DNA of 64,000 nt from Adenanthera pavonina. Its lineage: Eukaryota; Streptophyta; Magnoliopsida; Fabales; Fabaceae. The notes beneath the pieces were generated by a model. The model was not told the origin of the DNA. It worked only from the letters and a program-made list of their open reading frames with translations, and did no database searches. The first letter of the stretch is position 1. Every line of letters begins with the position of its first letter. The stretch spans positions 4,181,501 to 4,245,500 of the forward strand of contig JAIVEN010000020.1 of assembly GCA_026686845.1 (NCBI GenBank), read 5' to 3'. A program made the translations under genes and the position numbers. Shown here in pieces: positions 37,301 to 46,941 of this stretch.

Positions 37301-38360
37301 AAGTCTTTTGAGCATTAAAATTAGATTCTCTATCCATGCATTAAGAACTAAAAGAAAATGTGATTGTATGTGAAATCCACATTTCATCTTTATATCCATA
37401 TATATAATCTCTCTTATTTTTATCTCTATTTTAAACATACTATTTATATGCATTAAATTTTATGAATATCTTGATCCGAATTGGTATTAAATTTCTTTCC
37501 CTTACCGATAAGAATAGGGATAAACCCACACGTTTTTCATCACCAATTTTGAGCTCTCCCATCAAAAGCATTTCTGAGTTTCTTTGAAATTATGCTATCT
37601 TAATTTTATTCTCCCATTCCCTTGGGAATCAAATTTTATTGACCATTTTATCCTCATTATTCATTCCCTTGTGAGTGGGAGAAGCATTAGATTTGGGGCA
37701 TTTTCAACAGGAATATTTGTGTCATTTCTAACTTTTATTCCTTCTTTTCCTACCTTCATACCAAACAACATTACAAGTATCCAAGTAAGCCAAGCATTCT
37801 ACCTTTCCCTATCCCTTTCTCATTCCCTTACAAATGATTCTTTCTACCAAACATGGTCTAAATCTCATTGACAAACCCAATTCTAAGCAAAAATCAAAAA
37901 CAAAAAATGATATCTTCTTGTTGATACTTTCACTATTTTCTCTGAACATTATGCAAACAGGGCATGGTAGTATATAAGCAACCATCATCCAGTCTGCAGC
38001 AGCAGAAGCAACAAATACAACTGCAACATCATCAGCAAATTCCGCGCATGCAGCAACTGCAACTTCCTCAGCAACAACAACGTCCTCTAAGTAAGCTGTA
38101 ATGTGTAGTATGAGTCTGAAATTTGGTCTGTTTTGAAATAGTTGGGCTCTTGGCAGTTATGTTGATAGGTTCAATTTCAGATTGAAGATAGGATAATGAT
38201 TTCAGTTGCCAATAAACCATGAAGGATCATGCGGTATGTTCTATCTTAGAATATTTGTAACTTGATGGAAGTTTGCTTGCTAGACACTGAGGCTTATGTT
38301 GGACATCTCGTGTTTATGAGCCCATTAATGATGATCAAATATTTTGGGTGATATGGATTC
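34310..38360 (+). pseudogene. First partial MED25 copy, broken
   Basis: Matches MED25 from inside exon 9 to the 3' flank. Exon-like blocks are 34310-34567 (exon 9, with most of the linker deleted and stops), 35030-35086, 35251-35279, 36385-36453, 36582-36662, 37199-37282 and 37961-38101. Lesions: the acceptor of the exon 12 equivalent is ccgg instead of cag; the exon 13 equivalent is 4 bp shorter and frameshifted; exon 9 contains a stop. The exon 14 equivalent is still well preserved (AVIQLPSQTLLLSVSNRA). The last exon keeps a short Gln-rich tail that ends after 47 codons. A Stowaway-like MITE (35457-35718) sits in one intron and an unrelated AT-rich insertion (about 34640-34945) in another. 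The N-terminal von Willebrand part is absent. Confidence 0.9.
35457..35718. mobile_element. Stowaway-like MITE inside the MED25 pseudogene
   Basis: Ends actccctctgatccttaat and ataggacgggagggagt form imperfect inverted repeats of the Stowaway type next to TA. The subterminal parts also pair (ataagatccttt against aaagggtcttat). MED25 itself and the second copy lack it in the homologous intron, so it inserted after the duplication. Confidence 0.75.
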
Positions 38361-38689
38361 ATTCACTCAAAAAAAAAGGTATTTGCTTGTGGCACTTTTG
38401 CCAAAACCAGAATGCTCCTTGTGCCATATATTCCTATTCCTAAAAACAAAAGAGTAAATCTTATTTCACATGTTCAATGAGAGTCAAATCATGTTCAATC
38501 TTAAGATAGCAACCCAAAGAAAGATACAATATGCAGTATTTAAGGAAAAATCTAGGTATAAATTTTTATATTTTTATTAATACTTTGTTAATCAGAACAT
38601 GATAAAATATAAAATTTTTAATAATAATATAATAAGTATATTATTAACTCAACATTTTAAGCTTTTCAATAAAAAGTCAAATTTTCTGC

Positions 38690-41600
38690 ATGAACCAAAA
38701 TGTGATGAGTGGCCTTGGTCTGTCAGTTGTCTCTTCTGGCACTGGCACAATGAATCTGACAATGTCTCAGCAAGTACAATCGGGGATGCAGACACATGGT
38801 GTGAATAATATGCCTTTACAACAACAGACCTCAGGTGCTACGCAATCTAAATATGTGAAGGTTTGGGAGGTTTGTCGTGATCCCTTTAACCATTGTAAAT
38901 CTGCCTCTCAAGCTTTGACTGTCCTATGTTTTCTTCTTTCCTTACTCCAGAAAATTTTCGACTAACTAGCATGGGATAAAAAATCCTACCAGTTTCTCTT
39001 ATATAATGAATTTTGTCCTGCATCAATTAAGCTTCATTGTGCATTTTTTATCAGTTTCTTTAGATTCGATAGGAATAACCTAAGTCACTTATTCTTTTTT
39101 GAAAGCTTATACCTGAGTTTTAGAATTATTGGAGTATGTTTTTGAAGTATTGCTGCTTATCATTTTTTGGCCATCTAATTCTAAACTGTTATTTGATGTG
39201 AACTGAAGTGTTTACTTAGGAAAAATTAAGACTTGTATTGCAAACTGCAATTGTCATTTCAAATGCAATGCTAGCCTTTTCTGTTATGGTTCCCCAAAGG
39301 AGACCACAATTTGTTTCTATTCTATATTCTGTTGGATGTTGTAAATCATCAAAGATTAAGTAGGAATTGCTGCAAAGCATAAGTCATGAGATTTTCTTAC
39401 TGCTGTAATTACATGCTTTTGCATCAGTTTTATATGTTTTATATCCTTAACATTTGAAATCCATGCAGGGAAGTTTATCTGGGCAAAGACAAGGGCAGCC
39501 GGTATTTATCACCAGGCTAGAAGTATGATCTCAAAACTTGACAAAAATAGTGTGGCTTACTTCTCTATGAATCGATATTAGTTCTCCTTTTTGCTGAGCC
39601 CGTGGACAGTAATATCCCTTTATTCATTTTCAGTCTCATTCCTATAGTGGCAATTCATGTAATTTTATGGCATGTATTAATTTGATGTATAATTTCTTCA
39701 TGGCAGGGTTATCGGAGATATTCAGCTTCTGAGTTGTAAGTTCAGAAAGTTGTAATCTTTCTTCATAGAAGTCTAGAGATCATTGTCAGTGGTTGGACTT
39801 TCTAAAACTGTTGTCCCAATATTCTTTTCTTATTGGATGATGAGTTGATTCTGATATTAAAGAAATTACTGACTTCTCTTGCCTTGATGGTTTAATTGGT
39901 TTTTCAAAGGGTTTGAGTTATTGGATGATGATTGTCAGAGAACCATACTTTAAGCACATGTTAACCATTATTAATAATTAAAGTTGAGATGCTCACTATT
40001 GAGCTTGTATTCTACTGGTTTATGAAATCAATAATTTCTGAGAATCATTAATTATGAGAATTGGGGCAACAAGGATCAAACTTTTGCTCTCCCACATGAA
40101 ATTTTTGCTTTATATTATGTTTTATTAAGTCATGTATGCCACTTGAGACTGGTTAATTGTATTCCTCATTTTTAAGGTTGCCTTAAGTTCTAATTTTTAC
40201 TTGGCAGGGCATGCTTTAAAACAAAGCAAAGTGTGTTTGAGTATTCTGTATTATGTGTAAATGGAAGTGATCATTACTATTTAGGCTGACAATTCAGACA
40301 TTTCTTCATAGTAAATTACCTCAAGACTGTTACAAAAATTTTGGCTTTTCATTTTAACATGATTTGCTTCTAATTTATATTAATGGCTGAAGCAGTATGT
40401 GGTTTTCCTAGATCTCTACCTTGTCTACTAAATCATCTTCAATAGCTTTATATTGTCGTCTATATTGGCTTCAATTGGCATTAATTATTAAAACTTACCA
40501 ATTGGCAGGCTGGCGTCAAACTGGCCACCAACAAGGCAAATAGTTCGTCTTACATCTCAAGACAACATGAATAACAAGTAATTTCTTTTTGGTATTTAAT
40601 TTTGGTCTTGCTTGTTTATATTTGAGTGTCTAGCTGTATGTTGGCATGCATTATCCTGTAGCTGTACTGACTTGACAATGCTGTGACACAAGGCAATACC
40701 TTAGAAAGGCAGATTTCCTAGTTTTTCGGACTATGAACCCACATGGGTTTCTTGGTCAGCTTCAGGAAAAGAAGCTCGTAAATTTTCCGTGCATTCTTTG
40801 TTTTTCCTTTTCTTTAATGTTCTTCTACTAATAAAGAACAATCTTTCTTAGTCAATGAAGTATACTTCATTCTTGAGACCTTCAGACCTAGCTTCTGCTT
40901 CAGAAAGAAGAAAGAATGTAGTGTTAAACTGGAACAGATTCAAAACTAAATCACGTAACTTACAATATAATGGCATTAATTACATGAAATTATGGATTCT
41001 TTATTCATAAGGTTATCTTTGAATGCTATATCTCTATCTTAATCTCTTCTTTCTGCCTTCTTCCATCTAAAAAGAAGGGCATGCCCCTATTGTCCAGTAA
41101 GCGTGCCATATATTAGTTATTAGTGGGACAAAATAACCAACTGATTAAGTGAACCATATGTCTGAGTTTATGATTCGTAGTGAAATTTTATGGTTCATTA
41201 TCAATTTGTTTTTAATAGAACCCAATGACATTGTTTGATCCATATAACTAATCTCACTTAGTGGAATAAGGTTGTTTTTATTGCTGCTGTATATTAGTCT
41301 GTTTTTAATGTATGTTTAGGATGTCCTATTGCATGTCAATGTCTTGAATGCAATGGTTTGCAAATTTGTCTAGGCAATTGACTAGAAAGTTTTGTTACCA
41401 GATATAATTGGGGACCACAAACATATAACCACCGTAAGACTCACTTAAAATTTCTAAATCACACTTCTATAATTATCCTGTGTTACTGCAAACTCGACTT
41501 TAGAGATACTGAATGAAGGATTGTAACCATTGTTGATGATGTGCTTGCGTATGCTAGGAGCTTGTTTCGTGGCTTTTCTTTATTTGTTCGCAGACACAGG

Positions 41601-41700
41601 ATATAGTTATGAGCCCATTATTTATGATTATGAAATATTTTGGGTGATATATAAATATCTTTACTGAAGAATGGATGAATGAGGAGGTTGATTTAAAGTG
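38690..41700 (+). pseudogene. Second partial MED25 copy: ACID exons still open, last exons missing
   Basis: Equivalents of the end of exon 9 (38690-38869), exon 10 (39469-39522), exon 11 (39707-39735), exon 12 (40509-40577) and exon 13 (40693-40777) keep exact lengths, GT-AG borders and an open frame. From the ATG at 38690 they would encode about 139 residues, with GSLSGQRQGQPVFITRLE and NPHGFLGQLQEKKL. The exon 13 donor is gtaaat rather than gtaagt. The equivalents of exon 14 and the Gln-rich exon 15 are absent; after about 41560 the sequence resumes with the 3' flank (gagcccattatttatgatta). The first breakpoint, near 38690, is within exon 9. I call it a pseudogene because two thirds of the protein is missing, but a transcribed fragment is possible. 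Confidence 0.8.
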
Positions 41701-41725
41701 CTCCCCGTGGATGAACAAATAAAAA

Positions 41726-42041
41726 TTGGACTTCAGTTTTTTTTTTCTAAATGAAAAAATGAATCAATTGGAAAACAAAATATTTACAAAGTTTACGGGA
41801 AGTCAAATTATTCTCTGATCAGCCACCGCCTTCCTACAACAAGGTGGGGATTGATGAAAGATAAAAAATCATTATGCCTATTACAATCAAGCCTAATAAG
41901 ATTATAAGCAACTCTTTTTTTTTTGTGAGTAACCATCGGATTGAAAGTGAGAGACCAGTTCTTGTTAGAGAGAACATTTTAGTCTGATCAATATCCTGTT
42001 GAAACGGATGGATGTTACCATCAGAAGTTGGACTTCAGTTT
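41726..42041 (-). mobile_element. 288-bp retroposon-like insertion with 14-bp perfect direct repeats
   Basis: ttggacttcagttt at 41726-41739 is repeated exactly at 42028-42041. The 288 bp between them begin with a T run, so on the minus strand the insert ends in poly(A) after CATTTAG. A second internal T run with gtgagtaacc lies near 41914-41932. No coding frame is seen, so it may be a SINE or a truncated LINE. It lies in the copied MED25 3' flank. Confidence 0.65.
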
Positions 42042-42926
42042 GAATTGAAGATGAGTAATCATTTGCAATCCTAGTAATACTTTAGAATTGTGATGAATTA
42101 ATGATTTAAAAGTGGAGATTTATTCTGCATAGTGATGCATAGCAGCATAGGCAGACAGGCATTTATATATATATATATATTTTAAGAACTTACTAGGCTG
42201 CCTGCTTAATTTAATTTAATTTAATGCATTTTTTAACTATATATTCATCTTTTGGATTGGGACTCAGCATGTTGATGACATCCAATGTAAAATATAAAAT
42301 GGTGCTCGGCGTCACACTACTTATAATTTGTGAATAGTAAGATTCATTTTGGACCTGCACATCTAGTTATTATGAAAAAGAATATACGTTTGCTTTCTTT
42401 ATACGAATGAGAAATTCTCAACATTTATGTATGTTCAATACTTGGGTTTTGCTTCTTACAAATACACCTACTGCTACATATATATATGCACTGATCAAAT
42501 TAAATTCTAATAGTACACCTAGAACTTTGATGAACAAATTTATTCGGTGTTAGATCTGTATTTTCTTTCCAAATTCAACTTGATAAGATTTGTTTCAATT
42601 TGTATTATCAAAGATGAAAGAGGGAGATAGCTGTAAGGGGGAAAATTTCATGTATCTGCAAGACAATGGGTCAACTTTTTGGATAAACTAAAGTTTTGGT
42701 ATATTAGGCCAACAAAACTTATTAGTATTGTGGTAAGTTTTATAGCTTAAAGAATGTTTACAAGATCATTCATAAATTATCCATTAATAAAATTTTTGTA
42801 TCAACAATAAATTCAAATCTACCTTTTTTTTTTAGATGTAAAATCAGTTTTTATCAACTACATCAATTTCTGTCCGTAAAAGAGTAGTTTTGAGATATGT
42901 TAGATCCCACTTTCAGGCCAAAAAAT

Positions 42927-42978
<52 letters not shown>

Positions 42979-43570
42979 TTAGATACCACTTGAAACTTTC
43001 ATGAGAGAAGTTTAACTTTTCAACTGATTGAAGTTTTTATAAGCTGATTTTTTAATTTTGAACAAGTGTCTCAGAAACTTATAATAAATAGTTCTTTGCG
43101 ACCCTTAGCCTTATTTGAAAGGACGTTGGAAAAATAAATATGTTCACCCCTCGATGCTTTCTATATTATAATCTTACCACTAATTATTAATTATAAGGAT
43201 TAAGGAATTAATTAAGTACTTGAATTAATTCTTTGAATCCAAGTTCAGCTAGGTACCTCACATCTTGATTTGACTTTTGATTTGATTCGAGAGTCTTGCC
43301 ATCTCCCCCACAAAGCAGCAAAAAGCCAAAAGCAAATGCATGGCCAAGGTTTTATTTATATATTTCACTCCAACATTGAAAGGAAAGTCGTCTTCTGTTA
43401 TTATATCCGTAAGTTTGCAAAGATGATCTCAAATTCTTCCCTCCCTTCTAGGGTGTGTGTATAATTTTTTTTTATAATTTTGTAGAAAAATGATGGCACG
43501 TCGACCATATATTTATGAACCAGTGCTATGGTTCTTTTACGGAATTTTTTTTTAAAAAAATTGATGAACA
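42042..43570. other. Spacer between the MED25 copies and the transporter pseudogene
   Basis: AT-rich DNA with a TA run (about 42164-42180) and the A-rich/GA insertion at 42897-42991. No gene is supported. Confidence 0.45.
42897..42991. mobile_element. A-tailed insertion grown into a GA microsatellite, 16-bp direct repeats
   Basis: atgttagatcccactt (42897-42912) and atgttagataccactt (42976-42991) differ at one position. They flank tcaggccaaaaaataaaaaa, then a few more A-rich bases, then about 36 bp of GA repeats. Confidence 0.6.
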
Positions 43571-43576
43571 CATGCA

Positions 43577-45567
43577 GGAAGTTAAATCAGAAGAAAAAAG
43601 GGTGGAGAATGGACCCAGACGAAATGCCAAGTGGTAGCACTCAACTTTCCACACCGTCACAGCAACGGTAGGAGCAGGTGTTCTCAGCCTCTCTTATGCC
43701 ATGGCTTATTTGGGATGGTAAATTGAATACACCATTTTATTATCAATCTTTTGAAGTAAAATTGTACATAATTTCTTATTTCTTTTTGAAATGTTGGATG
43801 TAATATTTACAAAAAGAAAAAAATTTGATGTTTCCCTTATGTTTTACAGGGTTATTGTTGTTGATATCATGGTGTTTAACCTTGCACACAACATGAAAGT
43901 GCTATGAGGACTTGTTTCGGGCCGGAACTCGGACCGCAGATCGTTCTGCCTCAGCAGCTGATTGAAGAAGCTGATGGATTGCTTGCACTGCCATGTCTTT
44001 AAGGCAACTGCAACTGCAAAAAAAAGAAGTTATTTCTACCCCGGTTATTTCTGCTAATTTCTGCCGGTTATGTTGGTGATGTTGATGTGGCCCACATGAT
44101 AAATAAATAATTCTACGTCAGATATATAAGGCTTGGGAAAAAATTTTCATCAAACGAAACTAAAATGATTATTTTTACCTTAAAGCACCCGTTGGTTCAA
44201 TAGAGAAAATGGGAAGAGAGGCATTTTAATGGAGAGAATGAGAAGGGAGAGAAAAGTAGGAATTTTAATATTTTCTTGTTTAGATATATTGGAAGGGAAG
44301 GATAGGGAGGAATTTGTTTACTTTCCCTCTAAATCCTCCCATTCTTGGAGAAAAATGGTAGAAGGAGAAGGAAATCTTTTCTTCCCTTCAACCAAACAAG
44401 GAAAAATATCAATTTTTTCTTCCCTTTTCTCCTACTTATTAAACTACAGAAAGAAAAACTTTCATTTTTCCTCTTCTCCCATTCAAATCCCTTCAACCAA
44501 ACAAAGAATAAACACTAAATTAAAATAAATTATGATTGATACACATATATGCTGTTATTCAACTATAGCATGGGTGGCCGTGGCTTGTTTGGGAAGAGGA
44601 CAAGTTCGTAATGTGAGCTAGTGGTACAAGGAAAGCAGCAACACAGAGTTGATGTTCAGAGTGTTGAATGTGGTTGGTGTGATTCCCTTTACATTTGCAG
44701 GCCATGCAGACGCAGTGTCCCTAGAGATCGATTCAGACCACTATATATCCCATCAACCCCAGACATGCCCTCCAAGGTGCCCATGTGAAAAGGGGTCATT
44801 GCTGCCTACTTCATCAATGCCATCTGTTATGTCCCAGTTGCACTTGTAGGGTACTGGACCTTTGGGAACGATGTGGATGATAATGTTTTTATGTCTCTTC
44901 ATGGCTCACTGCTTCTGCTAACTTGATGGTGCTCATCCATGTTACTGGTAGCCACCAGGTATGGCTTTTGGCTGCTGCTACTTTAGTTTGTTGAGATTAG
45001 TGAGGAAATAATTATGGATTATTGAAGTAGGTGTATGCGATGCCTATTTTTGATATGATAGAGAGGATGATGATTAGAAGATATTGAACTTCCCTCCTGA
45101 TGGACTACTTCTTAGACTTGTTGCTCGATCTTCCTGCGTAGGTAAGTTATCACAAATCGTAAATCAACAGCTCAAATTCTTAAACACAAGTATTATTTGG
45201 CATCATATTCTGATTCAACTGCGATTTCAACATAAAGTCTATATGAGGCACTTATATTTTATTCGTACTTGTAACTCGTAGTAGGGTATGGAATAAAAAT
45301 GGAGAACAGTTAACTTTATTCCCTGAAATAACTTGAAGCTTATATCCGAGGTTATTTGGAGGTTTTGGTTTTGCCCCCACCTCCTATTTTGTAAGTCTCT
45401 CTTTATCTCTCTCATCCACACTATTAAGTACTCGATGTTGAAGAATGGATTACTCAAACCCAGAATTTAATAAATCTGCTGGTTCTTTCTTGTTGCAGCT
45501 TCCGAGCATCATGTGGCAGATTCTCAAGAAGCCCAAGAGATTCAGCCCTAACTGGTTCATCAATTGG
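43577..45567 (+). pseudogene. LHT-type (lysine/histidine transporter-like) amino-acid permease pseudogene
   Basis: Exon relics in order: about 43577-43717, 43855-44000, 44565-44958, 45031-45141 and 45499-45567. Diagnostic pieces are VGAGVLSLSYAMAYLGW, the frame giving FGPELGPQIVLPQQLIEEAD, VLNVVGVIPFTFAGHADAVS, VYAMPIFDMIE and PSIMWQILKKPKRFSPNWF. These follow the order of the AAAP/LHT family. Lesions: TGG to TAG just before STFHTVTA, several frameshifts in the second and third blocks, a stop after MPSKVPM, and loss of much of the middle, where a MITE lies. Intron borders are partly preserved, so it arose from a genomic copy, not a retrocopy. Confidence 0.88.
44180..44520. mobile_element. MITE-like element within the transporter pseudogene
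   Basis: The left part (cccgttggttcaatagagaa, gggaagagagg) is matched inverted by the right part (cattcaaatcccttcaacca, aacaaagaataaac). Internal gaagggaagg/ccttcaaccaaac pairs repeat the pattern. No coding function is assigned to the open frame inside it. Confidence 0.5.
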
Positions 45568-46941
45568 GTAATCTTTTCCACAACTTAGACCCCCATCTTT
45601 CTTTTAATTATAATATTCATTTTTTTAAAAAAAGAAAATTTATTTGATATTACTTTTAAATATAACTTCAATTAATAAAAATATAATTAAATCAATATAT
45701 ATTAAAAACTTTATGAAGTCACATTATTCACAAGCCACTAACTGCTATCGTGGAAATACTTTATTTTAGATTCAATAAAGTAGTATGGGACTTATGTCTA
45801 ACTTTTGCTAGAATTAATTGGATCACATGGCATATCTTCACCAAAGAATCCTCTTAGCATTGACTCTTAGACCATTTGCTTTTGGCGTACCACATGAAAA
45901 TTATCCTGCTTGGATCACATTGGAATTATATATTCCATAACAATGGAATAGAAATGAATAAACTTTCTTTAAATGTAGGCCACGTCTAACTTTGAACGCT
46001 CCTGATATTCCATTGCAGAGTCACATAGCTTAGGTCCGTCTAATAAGTATAACCCGAACAAATTAATACCAAGTTCATGGGAATCCTTCAATTTAATCCA
46101 ATCGTAAAGGTGTGAAATAAAAAGTTATAATTGGCAATATCAATTGCTTGGATGCTTTCTATTTTGAGTCAATTCAGATTTCATGACTTATCCATGACTT
46201 CCAAGTCACAGGTCAAATGATTGATTGAAAATAAATTTTGTGATCAGATGAATTTAAACTTTATAAATATGTTAAATTTAAAGAATTAAAAGACAAAGTC
46301 ATTATTTTAAAATAAAAATATTAATATGTTGCGAAAGAAAATTGATTATATAAAATGGAAACAAAAGTTAGTGAGTCTTCTATCTATTCTTATTAAGAAG
46401 ATATCCACTACTCATTTTGACGTGTGTAGCATTTAGACACATTATATTATTTTTTTTAATTTTTATATATAATAATATAATATTTGGTATTATTGAATTA
46501 TATTTGAGAATTGTTGGGTTCAAATGGGTCACTCTTCTAATATATTTTTTATTTATAAAACTTGAATTTTGAAATTTTAAGTTGTTGAGTACTATTCAAT
46601 TCAACCATGGTCACGTTATATTATTTCTTATTCTAACAAATTAAAACGAACAATAAACATTGTTTAGGAAAGTAAACTGAAAATACATTCAACTATTCCA
46701 AACAAAAGGAAAATCATTCTCTCCCTATAATTTAATAAATAAAGAAAATGCTTCAAACAAAAAAGGCCCTGATCCATTTTGAGTAAGGGGTCAGTGGGAG
46801 AAGTAAGACCAAGTGAAGTTTGAAGACACGTGTCAAATTATTCTTTTTTTTCTTTTTTTTAGTCCTTAATCTTCGATCGTTAAACGCAGGAGAAAACCAA
46901 AATCCTTCCAGCAGAGGAAACGAGAAGAGAGTGGGAGAGAG
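45568..46941. other. Intergenic DNA upstream of the ClpS1 pseudogene
   Basis: No gene is seen. The sequence is AT-rich with a poly(T)-rich stretch near 46842-46861. The proximal 130 bp are the old promoter/leader region of the ClpS1 copy and contain a palindromic G-box. Confidence 0.5.
46825..46834. promoter_or_regulatory. Palindromic G-box (GACACGTGTC)
   Basis: A perfect 10-bp palindrome with the CACGTG core lies about 117 bp upstream of the first ATG of the ClpS1 copy. It is the kind of site bound by plant bZIP and bHLH factors. Whether it still works next to a broken gene is unknown. Confidence 0.5.

Noticed and set aside
44229..44528. 99-codon open frame in the transporter pseudogene region
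   Set aside because: It lies inside the inverted-repeat element and consists of low-complexity GA-rich sequence.
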